Source: Thiobacillus denitrificans ATCC 25259 (lineage in GTDB: Bacteria > Pseudomonadota > Gammaproteobacteria > Burkholderiales > Thiobacillaceae). Taken from it: DNA of 64,000 nt. The notes beneath the pieces were generated by a model. The model ran no database searches and had not been told where the DNA came from. It was given only the letters and a program-made list of their open reading frames with translations. A program made the translations under genes and the position numbers. Position 1 is the first letter of the stretch. Each line of letters starts with the position of its first letter. The stretch lies in NCBI RefSeq assembly GCF_000012745.1, contig NC_007404.1, positions 1,984,001 to 2,048,000 of the forward strand, written 5' to 3'. Shown here piece by piece: positions 32,704 to 42,695 of the stretch.

Positions 32704-32821
32704 GGGGTCAGGGGTCAGGGGTCAGGATTCAGGGGTGGTGCGGGCAAAGCCCGCGCCGAGAAAATTGCGCGGCCTGTGGCCGCTCGTTCCCTGCCCCCTG
32801 GATCCCGAATCCTGCCCCCTA
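32704..32821. repeat. heptad repeats and inverted arms between leuB and asd
   Basis: GGGGTCA is repeated three times (32704-32724), followed by the variant GGATTCA and GGGGTGG. About 60 bp further, a related sequence in opposite orientation (TGCCCCCTGGATCCCGAATC, then CTGCCCCCT) ends at the leuB stop. Between the arms lie two small hairpins, GCGGGCAAAGCCCGC and GCGGCCTGTGGCCGC. The layout resembles a degenerate REP-type or other dispersed intergenic repeat and could fold into a large structure after leuB. Confidence 0.7.
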
Positions 32822-32825
32822 GAAA

Positions 32826-33887
32826 TCAAAGTGCCACGACCACCGCGTCGCCCATCTCGCTGCACGACACCTTCTGCGTACCCTCGGTCCAGATGTCGCC
32901 GGTGCGATAGCCCTTCGCGATCACCTGCTTGACTGCGTTCTCGATGCGGTCGGCAGTCGCCAGATCGGCGAAGGTGTAGCGGTACATCATCGCGACCGAC
33001 AGGATCGTCGCGAGCGGGTTGGCGAGGTTCTTCCCGGCGATGTCGGGCGCCGAGCCGTGGATCGGCTCGTACATGCCCTTGTTGTGTTCGTCGAGCGAGG
33101 CCGACGGCAGCATGCCGATCGATCCCGACAGCATCGAGGCGGCGTCGGACAGGATGTCGCCAAAGATGTTGCCGGTGACGATGGTGTCGAACTGCTTGGG
33201 GGCGCGGATGAGCTGCATCGCGGCGTTGTCGACGTACATGTGCGAAAGCTCGACCTCGGGGTAGTCCTTGGCCACCTCGATCATGATTTCCTTCCACAGC
33301 TCCGAGCATTCGAGCACGTTGGCCTTTTCGACCGAGCAGAGCTTCTTCCCGCGCTTCATCGCGATGCCGAAGGCGACGTGGGCGACGCGGCGCACCTCGG
33401 ACTCCGAATACAGCATGGTGTTGAAGCCGACGCGCTCGCCATTCCGTGTTTCGATGCCGCGCGGCTGGCCGAAGTACACATCGCCGGTCAGTTCGCGCAC
33501 GATCATCAGATCGAGGCCGGACACGACCTCGGGCTTCAGCGACGACGCCGACGCGAGTTCGGGATACAAGAGTGCCGGGCGCAGGTTGGCGAAGAGGTTC
33601 AGTTCCTTGCGAATGCGCAGCAGGCCGCGTTCCGGGCGCAGCGGGCGATCGAGCGTGTCGTACTGCGGCCCCCCCACGGCGCCGAGCAGCACCGCGTCGG
33701 CTTCGCGCGCGAGTTTCAGCGTCGCCTCCGGCAGCGGATCGCCCGCCGCGTCGTAGCCGGCGCCGCCGATCGGCGCGGTTTCCATCTCGATCTTCGCGCC
33801 TTCGGACTTGAGCGCCTCCAGCACCTTGACTGCCTGGGAGATGATTTCCGGACCGATGCCGTCACCCGGCAAAACTGCAATCTTCAT
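32826..33887 (-). CDS. leuB: 3-isopropylmalate dehydrogenase
   Basis: A 353-aa NAD enzyme of leucine synthesis. Family signatures are the N-terminal [10 protein letters not shown], the substrate loop [15 protein letters not shown], the catalytic region [13 protein letters not shown] with Tyr, and the metal Asp pair in [14 protein letters not shown]. The start MKIAVLPG at 33887 is chosen; a longer open frame upstream lacks family similarity. It follows leuD in the leu run. Confidence 0.97.
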   Translation of the reverse strand: MKIAVLPGDGIGPEIISQAVKVLEALKSEGAKIEMETAPIGGAGYDAAGDPLPEATLKLAREADAVLLGAVGGPQYDTLDRPLRPERGLLRIRKELNLFANLRPALLYPELASASSLKPEVVSGLDLMIVRELTGDVYFGQPRGIETRNGERVGFNTMLYSESEVRRVAHVAFGIAMKRGKKLCSVEKANVLECSELWKEIMIEVAKDYPEVELSHMYVDNAAMQLIRAPKQFDTIVTGNIFGDILSDAASMLSGSIGMLPSASLDEHNKGMYEPIHGSAPDIAGKNLANPLATILSVAMMYRYTFADLATADRIENAVKQVIAKGYRTGDIWTEGTQKVSCSEMGDAVVVAL

Positions 33888-33941
33888 GTTCTCAAAACCC
33901 TTTTTCCGCGAATTCCCTTCGGGCATTCACGGATGAAAAAT

Positions 33942-34580
33942 TCACGCAAACAACCACGGCGCTTCCTGCCTGCGCCGCGCTTCGTAGGCCTTGATCTTGT
34001 CGGCCTGCAGAAGCGTCAGGCCGATGTCGTCGAGGCCGTTGAGCAGCCGGTGCTTGCGCCCGGCATCGACCTCGAAGCGCAGCACCTCGCCGCCCGGCGT
34101 CGTCACGGTCTGCTGCTCGAGGTCGATCTTGAGGCGGTAGCCCGCGCTCGCCTCGCATTCGCCGAACAGGCGGTCGACTGCGGCGGCGTCGAGCACGATC
34201 GGCAGGATGCCGTTCTTGAAGCAGTTGTTGTAAAAGATGTCGGCAAAACTCGGTGCGATGATCGCGCGGATGCCGTAGTCCTCGAGCGCCCATGGCGCGT
34301 GCTCGCGGCTCGAGCCGCAGCCGAAGTTGTCGCGCGCGAGCAGCACCGAGGCACCGGCGTAGCGCGGGAGATTGAGCACGAACGCCGGATTGGGCTGGCG
34401 CGTCGCCGGGTCCATGCCGGGCTCGCCGTGATCGAGGTAGCGCCATTCGTCGAACAGGTTGGGGCCGAAGCCCGCGCGCTTGATCGACTTCAGGAACTGC
34501 TTGGGAATGATCGCGTCGGTGTCGACGTTGGCGCGGTCGAGCGGCACGACCAGCCCGTCCAGGGTCGTGAATGCCTGCAT
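33942..34580 (-). CDS. leuD: 3-isopropylmalate dehydratase small subunit
   Basis: A 212-aa aconitase-swivel subunit, normal length. Typical parts are [18 protein letters not shown] near the N-terminus and [14 protein letters not shown]. It works with LeuC to isomerise isopropylmalate. Its start lies 2 nt after the stop of the entericidin-like gene. Confidence 0.97.
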   Translation of the reverse strand: MQAFTTLDGLVVPLDRANVDTDAIIPKQFLKSIKRAGFGPNLFDEWRYLDHGEPGMDPATRQPNPAFVLNLPRYAGASVLLARDNFGCGSSREHAPWALEDYGIRAIIAPSFADIFYNNCFKNGILPIVLDAAAVDRLFGECEASAGYRLKIDLEQQTVTTPGGEVLRFEVDAGRKHRLLNGLDDIGLTLLQADKIKAYEARRRQEAPWLFA

Positions 34581-34582
34581 GG

Positions 34583-34720
34583 CTAGTTACCGGCCTTGCT
34601 GCCGGCCTTCTCGATGGCGCTGCCCGCCTTCTGGACGTCCTGACCAAAGCCTTCCATGGTGTTGCAGCCCCCAAGAATCAGCGCAGCCGCGGCAGCCAGC
34701 ACGACGATCATCGGTTTCAT
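34583..34720 (-). CDS. entericidin-like small lipoprotein between leuC and leuD
   Basis: A 45-aa ORF with a strong AAGGAGAA Shine-Dalgarno before ATG 34720. A signal peptide [18 protein letters not shown] is followed by a lipobox Cys (GGCNTMEG) and a short mature part with [16 protein letters not shown], the entericidin A/B pattern. Entericidins are tiny outer-membrane lipoproteins linked to lysis or antidote functions in enterobacteria; their role inside leucine operons is unknown. It lies 9 nt after leuC and 2 nt before leuD, so it must be co-transcribed. Confidence 0.88.
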   Translation of the reverse strand: MKPMIVVLAAAAALILGGCNTMEGFGQDVQKAGSAIEKAGSKAGN

Positions 34721-34729
34721 ACGTTCTCC

Positions 34730-36133
34730 TTAAAAGTTGCGGACGTCGACGAAGTGGCCGGCGCACGCCGCGGCGGCGGCCATCGCCGGACTCACGAGAT
34801 GGGTGCGCCCGCCCTGCCCCTGGCGGCCTTCGAAGTTGCGATTGGAGGTGGACGCGCAGCGCTCGCCGGGCTCGAGCCGGTCGGCGTTCATTGCGAGGCA
34901 CATCGAGCAGCCCGGCTCGCGCCACTCGAATCCGGCGTCGATGAAGATCCGGTCGAGGCCCTCCGCCTCGGCCTGCTGCTTGACCAGCCCGGAGCCCGGC
35001 ACGACCATCGCGAGCTTCACGTTGGGCGCGACCCGGCGCCCCTTGGCGACGGCCGCAGCCTCGCGCAGGTCCTCGATCCGCGAGTTGGTGCACGAGCCGA
35101 TGAAAACCTTGTCGAGCGCGATCGCGCTGACCGGCGTGCCGGCCGCGAGCCCCATATATTCGAGTGCGCGCACCCAGTCCTGACGCTTGACCTCGCTCGG
35201 CGCCGCACTCGGGTCGGGCACGCTCGCGCCCACCGTGGTCACCATCTCGGGCGACGTTCCCCAGGTCACCTGCGGCTCGATGGCCGCGGCGTCGAGTTCG
35301 ACCACGCGGTCGAACACGGCGTCCGCGTCCGAGTGCAGGGTTTTCCACCACGCCACCGCCGTGTCCCAGGCCTCGCCCGTCGGCGCATAGGGACGCCCTT
35401 CGACGTAGTCGATCGTCGTCTGATCGACCGCAACCATGCCGGCGCGCGCGCCCGCTTCGATCGCCATGTTGCACAGCGTCATGCGGCCTTCCATCGACAG
35501 CGCGCGGATCGCCGCGCCGCCGAACTCGATCGCGTAGCCGGTGCCGCCGGCCGTGCCGATGCGGCCGATGACGGCGAGCGCGATGTCCTTGGCCGTCACG
35601 CCCTTGCCCAATTCGCCCTCGACCTTGACCAGCATCGTTTTCGACGGCTTCTGCCACAGGCATTGCGTCGCCAGCACGTGCTCGACCTCGGACGTGCCAA
35701 TGCCGAACGCCAATGCCCCGAACGCCCCGTGCGTCGAGGTATGCGAATCACCGCACACCACGGTCATGCCCGGCAGGGTCAGGCCCTCCTCGGGGCCGAT
35801 GACGTGGACGATGCCCTGGCGGACGTCGTCCATCCGGAATTCGGTGATGCCGAACTCGGCGCAGTTGGCGTCGAGCGTTTCGACCTGCAGGCGCGACACC
35901 GGGTCGGCGATGCCCTGTGAGCGATCGGTCGTCGGAACGTTGTGGTCGGGCACGGCGATCGCCGCGTCGGGCCGCCGGGGCAGGCGCTGCGCGAGCTTGA
36001 GCCCCTCGAAGGCCTGCGGACTCGTCACCTCGTGCACGAGGTGACGATCGATGTAGAGCAGCGTCGTGCCGTCGGGTTCGACATGGACGACGTGGGCGTC
36101 CCACAGCTTCTGGAATAAGGTTTGGCCAGCCAT
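34730..36133 (-). CDS. leuC: 3-isopropylmalate dehydratase large subunit
   Basis: A 467-aa aconitase-family protein with all three [4Fe-4S] cysteines: Cys348 in IGSCTNSR, and Cys409 and Cys412 in [11 protein letters not shown]. The N-terminal [15 protein letters not shown] is typical. It is the first gene of the leuC-entericidin-leuD-leuB run; only 64 nt separate it from the MFS gene upstream on the same strand, so the leucine promoter, if any, is in that gap. Confidence 0.97.
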   Translation of the reverse strand: MAGQTLFQKLWDAHVVHVEPDGTTLLYIDRHLVHEVTSPQAFEGLKLAQRLPRRPDAAIAVPDHNVPTTDRSQGIADPVSRLQVETLDANCAEFGITEFRMDDVRQGIVHVIGPEEGLTLPGMTVVCGDSHTSTHGAFGALAFGIGTSEVEHVLATQCLWQKPSKTMLVKVEGELGKGVTAKDIALAVIGRIGTAGGTGYAIEFGGAAIRALSMEGRMTLCNMAIEAGARAGMVAVDQTTIDYVEGRPYAPTGEAWDTAVAWWKTLHSDADAVFDRVVELDAAAIEPQVTWGTSPEMVTTVGASVPDPSAAPSEVKRQDWVRALEYMGLAAGTPVSAIALDKVFIGSCTNSRIEDLREAAAVAKGRRVAPNVKLAMVVPGSGLVKQQAEAEGLDRIFIDAGFEWREPGCSMCLAMNADRLEPGERCASTSNRNFEGRQGQGGRTHLVSPAMAAAAACAGHFVDVRNF

Positions 36134-36197
36134 GCGGAATCGGGCGATGAAGCGTGCAAAACAGCGATTATTTCATAGCTTGAGCGGGATGAATCAT

Positions 36198-37358
36198 TTA
36201 TCGCGCCTGCGCTGGCACGGGTTTTGTTTGTCCCCACAGCGCGTAAATGAGCCAGGCAAGGGCCGCGCTCGCGGCGGCGAGCGTGAAGGTCCAGGCCGAG
36301 CCGATCGCGTCCCAGGTCAGTCCGCTCGCGAGCCCGCCGATCGTGCCGCCGACGCCGTACGACAGGCTCGTGTACAAGGCCTGGCCGCGCGCTTGGTAAC
36401 GCCCGCGGAAATGCAGGTGGATCAGCGCGACCGCGGCCGCATGATAGGTGCCGAAGGTGAAGGCGTGCAGGGTTTGCGCACCCCACACGAGCCAGGCCGA
36501 TTCGACACCCCAGGCAATCAGCAGGAAACGCAGCACCGCGAGCGCGAAGCTCAACAGGAGAAGACGCGGCGGCGCCATGCGCGCGAAGATGCGCGGCACG
36601 AGCAGAAAAATGCCGATCTCGCAGGCCACGCCGAGCGCCCAGAGCCAGCCGACCGTCGACTTGTCGTAGCCGTGGTCGACCAGATAGATCGAATAAAACG
36701 TGTAATACGGGCCGTGGGTCACCGACATGAGCATGCAGCCGGCGAGCAGCGAGGCGACTTCCGGCCGCCTGACGATGTCCCATACCGAACGATGGTCAGG
36801 GGAGTGCAGCGGTATCACGGCCTCGGGAATCACGCGCGCGCACGCCAGTATCCCGAGCATCACGACGAGAACCGCCCACGGCAGCCAGGCGATCGAGACG
36901 TGGTCGAAGGCGTAGCCCAGGCCGACGACCATCAGGATGAAGCCGACCGAGCCCCAGAGGCGGATGCGGCCGTAGGCCGAGGCGCGCTCGCCGAGATGGG
37001 AGAGCGTCATCGCCTCGACCAGTGGCAGCGAAGCGCTCCAGAAAAAGCTCAAGCCCGCCATGACGGCGAACAGCCACCAGAAGCCGTCGTCGACGAAGAC
37101 GCCCGCGAACACGACGACGCTGGCCAGCGCTGCGACCTGCACGATTGCCGTGCGCCGGCCGAGGCGGTCGGCAACGTGGCCCCAGATGTTCGGCGCGAAA
37201 ATCCGCATCACCTGCAACAGCGACATCAGCACGCCGATCTGCACCGCGTCGAACGCGAGCGACTTCAGGTAGAGGCCCCAGAACGGCGACATCGCGCCGA
37301 CGAAAGCGAAGTAGAAGAAGTAGAAACCGGACAGGCGCCAGTAGGGGACGGCATTCAT
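36198..37358 (-). CDS. MFS transporter of the HcaT/nucleoside-symporter-like group
   Basis: A 386-aa protein with 12 predicted membrane segments. The start SGFYFFYFAFVGAMSPFWGLYL, the MSLLQVMRIFAPNIWGHVADRLGRR loop (MFS motif A variant) and GRIRLWGSVGFIL are characteristic of the MFS_1-like family containing the 3-phenylpropionate carrier HcaT. Substrate is unknown. No catabolic genes are adjacent. Confidence 0.85.
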   Translation of the reverse strand: MNAVPYWRLSGFYFFYFAFVGAMSPFWGLYLKSLAFDAVQIGVLMSLLQVMRIFAPNIWGHVADRLGRRTAIVQVAALASVVVFAGVFVDDGFWWLFAVMAGLSFFWSASLPLVEAMTLSHLGERASAYGRIRLWGSVGFILMVVGLGYAFDHVSIAWLPWAVLVVMLGILACARVIPEAVIPLHSPDHRSVWDIVRRPEVASLLAGCMLMSVTHGPYYTFYSIYLVDHGYDKSTVGWLWALGVACEIGIFLLVPRIFARMAPPRLLLLSFALAVLRFLLIAWGVESAWLVWGAQTLHAFTFGTYHAAAVALIHLHFRGRYQARGQALYTSLSYGVGGTIGGLASGLTWDAIGSAWTFTLAAASAALAWLIYALWGQTKPVPAQAR

Positions 37359-37404
37359 GCGGGCGCATTATCCCCGAGTGGCGAGGCGCTGCCGCGGCCG
37401 CAGC

Positions 37405-37848
37405 TCAATTCTGCCGTGCGTCCGCCCCCGCTCGCCGCGGCGCGTCGCGCGACGGGATGCGCGCGATCCACGTCATCAGCAGCAGCCCGCCCACGCCCAG
37501 CGCAAGCTTGGCCGGCCAGCCGGGCACGACGAAGCCGATCGAGATCGCGAAGCTCAGCGCGATCAGCCACAAGGCCCTGCGCTTGGCGCGGTAGGGCATG
37601 CTGCGGTGTTCGCGCCATTCGCGGATCAGCGGGCCGAAATGCCGATGCGCGAGCAGCCAGGCGAAGACACGGCGCGACGCGCGCGCGTAGCAGGCCGCCG
37701 CGAGCAGCAGGAAGGGAGTCGTCGGTAAAACGGGAAAGAAAATCCCGGCCAGGCCAAGCAGCACGAACACCGTTCCGAGGACCGCGAACACGAGGCGGAC
37801 CGGCATGGGGTGCCGATGCGGGTCGATCTCGTCGTGTTCCCTGCTCAA
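37405..37848 (-). CDS. YbaN-like DUF454 membrane protein
   Basis: A 147-aa small inner-membrane protein with the DUF454 signature: GLAGIFFPVLPTTPFLLLAA, then CYARASRRVFAWLL and the REWREHRSMPYRAK turn. Function is unknown. The frame starts at TTG 37848, which has a good GGAGA seven bases upstream; an ATG at 37806 would remove a His/Asp-rich N-terminus. It lies 37 nt after the flavin reductase. Confidence 0.85.
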   Translation of the reverse strand: MSREHDEIDPHRHPMPVRLVFAVLGTVFVLLGLAGIFFPVLPTTPFLLLAAACYARASRRVFAWLLAHRHFGPLIREWREHRSMPYRAKRRALWLIALSFAISIGFVVPGWPAKLALGVGGLLLMTWIARIPSRDAPRRAGADARQN

Positions 37849-37885
37849 TGGCCTGTCTCCCCTCGCGAGCCCGGAAGCGGGCGTC

Positions 37886-38422
37886 TCATTTCATCGCCGA
37901 GCGCAGGCGCAGCGTCTCGCCGGCGACGAAAAACTCGCCCTTGCCGCGATGGTGCAGCGTCTTCGGTTCCTTGACGCCCGTATCCACACGTGCCTTCAGC
38001 ACTTCGAGCACGAAGAAATTGTAGCGATTCACCTCGCGCGTGTCGGCGACGCGGCATTCGAGATTCGCGTGGCACTCGACGATCAGCGGCGCCGACACCG
38101 TGGACGCGGGCGCCGGGGTGAGACCGAAACGGGCAAACGTGTCGACGGAGCGTCCCGAGCAGTTGCCGATGCCGACGACCGCGTTCGCCAGTTCGACAGT
38201 CGGAATGTTGAGCGTGCATACCCGCGTCGCCCGCACGGCGTCGAAGGAGGCGTTGCGCCCGCTGATCACGCAGCCGAGCAGCGGCGGTTCGAACTCGAGC
38301 ATCGTGTGCCAGGACAAGGTCATGACGTTGGCCCGTCCGCGCCACGCGGTAGCGAGCAGCACGACCGGGCCAGGCTCCAGCAGGCGGTAAACCTTGGATA
38401 AGGGATAAGACCGTTTCGCCAT
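37886..38422 (-). CDS. flavin reductase-like FMN-binding protein
   Basis: About 178 aa with the split-barrel fold of flavin reductases: LLEPGPVVLLATAWRGRANVM, SWHTMLEFEPPLLGCVIS and the NYNFF-type segment VNRYNFFVLEVLKA. Such proteins bind FMN and reduce free flavin for partner oxygenases. The ATG at 38422 with GAGG upstream is preferred to a GTG six bases earlier. No monooxygenase gene is nearby. Confidence 0.85.
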   Translation of the reverse strand: MAKRSYPLSKVYRLLEPGPVVLLATAWRGRANVMTLSWHTMLEFEPPLLGCVISGRNASFDAVRATRVCTLNIPTVELANAVVGIGNCSGRSVDTFARFGLTPAPASTVSAPLIVECHANLECRVADTREVNRYNFFVLEVLKARVDTGVKEPKTLHHRGKGEFFVAGETLRLRSAMK

Positions 38423-38603
38423 GCACACCTCGCGACCGCTTCACTCAAGTCTAGGGCTTCGTCGCGCGTTTGCCGTGCGGGGCGGCCGGAGAGTCGCGAG
38501 TCCGTGCCACGGCGACCCGCGTCCGGTGGTCGTCCGTCGCCTTGTCCGGCCGTCGGCCATCGCCTATGTTTGAAGAGTCCCCAGCCTCCAAGGAGAGTGA
38601 CAA

Positions 38604-38975
38604 ATGCTCCACGTTTCCACGGACATCAACCACCTGATCGCCGAACCGGCCGCCGACCCCGATTTCCCCCACGCCCCGCTCGACTGGACGCGCGAAGCCG
38701 CCGAAGCCGTTGCGCAGGCGGAAGGCCTCGCGTTGACGGCCGACCACTGGGAAACCGTGCGCGCGCTGCAGAGCTATTACGCGCAGCACGCCGACGACAG
38801 CGTCATCACGCTGCGCGAGCTGCACGACGCGCTCAACGAAAGCTTCCACCATAAAGGCGGTCTTCGCTATCTCTACGCACTCTTTCCCGGCGGCCCCGTT
38901 GCCCAGGCCTGCCGGATCGCCGGACTGAAGCCGCCCTACATCGCTGTCGACCGCGGCTTCGGAAGCGTGGCCTGA
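38604..38975 (+). CDS. DsrC/TusE family sulfur-carrier-like protein lacking the penultimate cysteine
   Basis: A 123-aa protein with the DsrC/TusE fold: DWTREAAEAVAQAEGLALTADHWE, LRELHDALNESFHHKGGLRYLYALFPGGP and the C-terminal arm AQACRIAGLKPP. The arm keeps one Cys (Cys103). The family's penultimate Cys, expected 11 residues later, is absent; the chain continues YIAVDRGFGSVA. TusE relays sulfur for tRNA 2-thiouridine through that missing Cys, and DsrC uses both. This protein is therefore unlikely to be a normal TusE or DsrC. AAGGAGAG precedes the ATG. The neighbours are not tus or dsr genes. Confidence 0.85.
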   Translation: MLHVSTDINHLIAEPAADPDFPHAPLDWTREAAEAVAQAEGLALTADHWETVRALQSYYAQHADDSVITLRELHDALNESFHHKGGLRYLYALFPGGPVAQACRIAGLKPPYIAVDRGFGSVA

Positions 38976-39226
38976 CCCGCCGGGTCGTCTGGCGTCGCCG
39001 GCCCGACGCTGCCCCAAGCGGGGCGGTCGTCCGAGCCCGTTTTTCCCGCTAGCCACCGGGCAGCCGCACCGCCCCTTCTCTGAGTTCTCACTCGTCGAGC
39101 CCAGCGGGGGGCCGTCCCGCCGGGCTTGATCAAAGCCCAGAAACCCCACATACTCCCGGGGCTCCCGGCCGGAGCCTCACCGGCCGCCTGCCCTTTTACA
39201 GCCGGTACTAGAACAGAAAAAACGCT

Positions 39227-39988
<762 letters not shown>

Positions 39989-40020
39989 CAGCCGGGCCAC
40001 GCGGTTCCGCCAGTCTATCC

Positions 40021-40848
40021 ATGAACGACGTTCTTTCCCCCGTCCAAGCGGCCACCACGCGGCTTCCGCTCAAGCCGCCCGGCAAGGTCGTCGCGATCAC
40101 CAGCGGCAAGGGCGGCGTCGGCAAGACCTTCGTCGCCGCCAACATCGCTGCGGCGCTGGCCAAGCGCGGACACAAGGTGCTCGTGCTCGATGCCGACCTC
40201 GGCCTCGCCAACCTCGACGTCGTGCTCAATCTCTACCCCAAGCTCACGCTGCACGACGTATTCACCGGAAAAGCCACGCTCGAGGAAGCCATCCTGCCCG
40301 CGCCGGGCGGATTTTCCGTACTTCTCGCCGGCTCCGGCATGGTGGAGTATTCGCGGCTCACGCCCGACATGCGCCAGGAATTCCTGCGTGTCGTGAACGG
40401 TCTCGTTCCGCATTACGACGTCGTGCTGCTGGACACCGGCGCCGGAATCTCGGACGTCGTGCTGTTCGCGGTTTCACTGGCTTCGGAAGTGCTGATGGTC
40501 GCGACGCCGGAGCCGACCTCGCTGACCGACGCCTACGCCACGATCAAGGTACTCGTCAGCCAGCAGCAGCGCCGGACCGTACGCGTCGTCGTCAACCAGG
40601 CGCAGCCGGGGGCGGGAAACGCGATCACGAAGCAGTTGCAGCACGTGCTCGACCGCTTCGTCAATCCCGGCTCGGAGCATCCGGTCCGCCTGCTGCACCT
40701 CGGCGAGATTCCAAGCGATCCGGGCGTGCGCGACGCCGTCATGCGGCGTCAACTGCTGATGCAGGCGTCGCCGACGAGCCCGGCCGCGCGCGCGGTGTCC
40801 GGGCTCGCGGGCAAACTCGAACAGGCTTTGAACGCCCAAAAAGCCTGA
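40021..40848 (+). CDS. FlhG/FleN-like MinD-family ATPase
   Basis: A 275-aa deviant Walker ATPase: SGKGGVGKTF at 28-37, the switch DADLGLANLDVVLNL and VLLDTGAGISD. The N-terminal PPGKVVAITSGKGG and the VVNQAQPG segment suit the FlhG/YlxH branch, which controls flagellar number or other polar structures. No flagellar genes are in the window. Coupling with a diguanylate cyclase suggests a role in surface-structure placement or motility regulation. It ends 16 nt before a convergent HDOD gene. Confidence 0.85.
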   Translation: MNDVLSPVQAATTRLPLKPPGKVVAITSGKGGVGKTFVAANIAAALAKRGHKVLVLDADLGLANLDVVLNLYPKLTLHDVFTGKATLEEAILPAPGGFSVLLAGSGMVEYSRLTPDMRQEFLRVVNGLVPHYDVVLLDTGAGISDVVLFAVSLASEVLMVATPEPTSLTDAYATIKVLVSQQQRRTVRVVVNQAQPGAGNAITKQLQHVLDRFVNPGSEHPVRLLHLGEIPSDPGVRDAVMRRQLLMQASPTSPAARAVSGLAGKLEQALNAQKA

Positions 40849-40864
40849 GCCGACGCGGCCACGT

Positions 40865-41686
40865 TCAGGCCGTGTTCTCGGCCGTGACCAGCGCGACCAC
40901 GCGGTGAACGTCCATGTGCAGCAATTCGCCGATCTGCAGGAAGTCGTCGGGCAAGGCCGCGTCGTGCCAGCCATCGGCCGAGTGGCGCGCGAGATTGACC
41001 GCGAGCATCACGTTGCGCACGCGGGTGTTGCGCGCCTGCGCCGGGTCCATCAGCGTGACGAGCAATTGCGGGAGGTGCCATTGCAGCGCGAGTTCGTGCT
41101 GCAGGGCAACAAGCGGGAAACCCAGCACGCGCCGCTGCGCCTCGCTGCTGCGCAGCGTCGGGTCGCCACGCTGCAGCTGGCGCACGTCGAGCATGCCCTG
41201 GGGATCGAAACACCACATCAGCATTTCCGAGGCGTGGGCAAGGAGCGCCGACGTCTGCACCTCTTCGGGATGCAGGTCGTGGAGGCGCAACGCCCAGTCG
41301 AAGGCGTAGGCCGCGGCGCGGCGGGCGCGCCCGGCGGTGTGGAGCACCCTGAACGGCACGCCGTCGTAGGATCCGACGAGCTCTTCGGCCACGGGAGCCG
41401 CGGGCAGGTCGCGCAGAAACGCTTCCAGGCCGAGCATGAGGAGCGCCTGTTTGACGTCGATCAGTTCGTGCTGCTGGGCGCGATGCTTGTGCGTCTGCAG
41501 AAAGCGCAGCAGCTTGATCGTCATGAGCGGGTCGTCGGTCACGACGTTGGCGACGTTGCGCGCGGTCAGCAGCGTGTCGCTCACCCGCAGACGCTCGAGT
41601 TCGGCGGCCGTGCGGCCGAGCACGGGGATGTCGGCGCCTTGCAGGAAAGCGAGCCAGCCGGCCAGACTTTTCGTTTCTAGTGACAT
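40865..41686 (-). CDS. HDOD-domain protein
   Basis: A 273-aa protein that looks like a stand-alone HDOD domain, related to HD hydrolases but without the metal-binding HD pair. The core reads TARNVANVVTDDPLMTIKLLRFLQ, then the VKQALLMLGLEAFLRDL helix and ASEMLMWCFDP. HDOD proteins act in signalling, often with c-di-GMP or two-component modules. It faces the MinD-like gene and is divergent from the alternative oxidase with 298 bp between starts. Confidence 0.85.
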   Translation of the reverse strand: MSLETKSLAGWLAFLQGADIPVLGRTAAELERLRVSDTLLTARNVANVVTDDPLMTIKLLRFLQTHKHRAQQHELIDVKQALLMLGLEAFLRDLPAAPVAEELVGSYDGVPFRVLHTAGRARRAAAYAFDWALRLHDLHPEEVQTSALLAHASEMLMWCFDPQGMLDVRQLQRGDPTLRSSEAQRRVLGFPLVALQHELALQWHLPQLLVTLMDPAQARNTRVRNVMLAVNLARHSADGWHDAALPDDFLQIGELLHMDVHRVVALVTAENTA

Positions 41687-41984
41687 CCGTTCTCCGCCTC
41701 GGGCCAGGAACGCCGCCGCGCGCGGGGGTCGCTGTGCGACAGGCGTGACTCGAAGCCCCTGACAGCTATATCGGCCGAAAGCCGCATCCCTTAAGCGCCA
41801 GCGACCGCCTTGAGTGCCGCTCGCACGCGGTCCGCCCGCCCCCGCCCGCGGCCCGTCCCGTTCCCACCTCGCCGCATCGAACCACCGCGGAACGATCGGC
41901 CTTGCCCCGGGGTCGGACTTGCGAATGGCCGCCGCTCGCGGACGCGGAATCCGGCCTGCTCAAGGAGAAAACACGGTCTTGCCC

Positions 41985-42623
41985 ATGCCACCCGACGCCC
42001 CGCTCGACGTGCACCGTCCGCCGGCCGACCTCAGGGATCGCATCGCACTCGGCTTCGTGAAGCTCGTAAAAGCCGCGGCCGACGCGTTCTTCGGGCGACG
42101 CTACGGCCATCGCGCGGTCGTGCTCGAAACGATCGCCGCCGTCCCGGGAATGGTCGGCGCGACGCTCCAGCATCTGCGCGCGCTGCGGCGCATGCAGGGC
42201 GACCGCGGATGGATTCGCACGCTGCTCGAAGAAGCCGAGAACGAACGCATGCATCTGATGACCTTCATCCACGTCGCGCAGCCCACGCAGTTCGAACGGC
42301 TTCTGGTCGTGCTCGCGCAGGCCTTCTTCTACAACCTGTATTTTTTCGTTTACCTCGCTTCGCCGAAGACCGCGCACCGCATCACCGGCTATCTCGAGGA
42401 AGAAGCGGTCCACAGCTATACCGAGTATCTCGCCCGCGTCGACGGCGGCGCGTGCACAAATGTCGCAGCGCCGGGCATCGCGATCGAATACTGGGCGCTT
42501 CCCGCCGACGCGCGCCTGCGCGAGGTGATCGTTGCGGTCCGCGATGACGAGATACGCCACCGCGAAGTGAATCACGCCTACGCCGACACGCTCACCCGAT
42601 CGTCGGCGTCGGGGCCGGAATGA
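41985..42623 (+). CDS. aox: alternative oxidase (cyanide-insensitive ubiquinol oxidase)
   Basis: About 212 aa, diiron interfacial membrane quinol oxidase. All iron-ligand motifs are seen: LETIAAVPG (E48), LEEAENERMHLM (E87, H90), GYLEEEAVHSY (E139 region) and RDDEIRHREVNH (E189, H192). It oxidises ubiquinol and reduces oxygen to water without pumping protons. The protein is compact, with no mitochondrial-type N-terminal extension. AGGAG lies at 41963-41967; a TTG at 41979 is better spaced from it than the ATG at 41985, so the start may be six bases earlier. Confidence 0.93.
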   Translation: MPPDAPLDVHRPPADLRDRIALGFVKLVKAAADAFFGRRYGHRAVVLETIAAVPGMVGATLQHLRALRRMQGDRGWIRTLLEEAENERMHLMTFIHVAQPTQFERLLVVLAQAFFYNLYFFVYLASPKTAHRITGYLEEEAVHSYTEYLARVDGGACTNVAAPGIAIEYWALPADARLREVIVAVRDDEIRHREVNHAYADTLTRSSASGPE

Positions 42624-42695
42624 ACGAAGGCGGGCGGCCTTTCGTACCGAGGACTGCGGAAAATCGGGAACGGGGGTGATCGAAGCGCGCCGGGC

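Noticed and set aside
36134-36197. A leuC promoter with TATGAA or TAAT as -10
   Set aside because: The AT-rich -10 candidates lack an acceptable -35 at 16-18 nt, so no confident promoter could be named.
39120-39137. GGGCTT/AAGCCC inverted repeat around TTGATCAA as an FNR-type operator
   Set aside because: An FNR site is TTGAT-N4-ATCAA; here the halves touch without the spacer. It is kept only as a small inverted repeat.
38976-39226. A c-di-GMP riboswitch before the GGDEF gene
   Set aside because: The conserved GEMM elements are not found; only small GC-rich hairpins occur.
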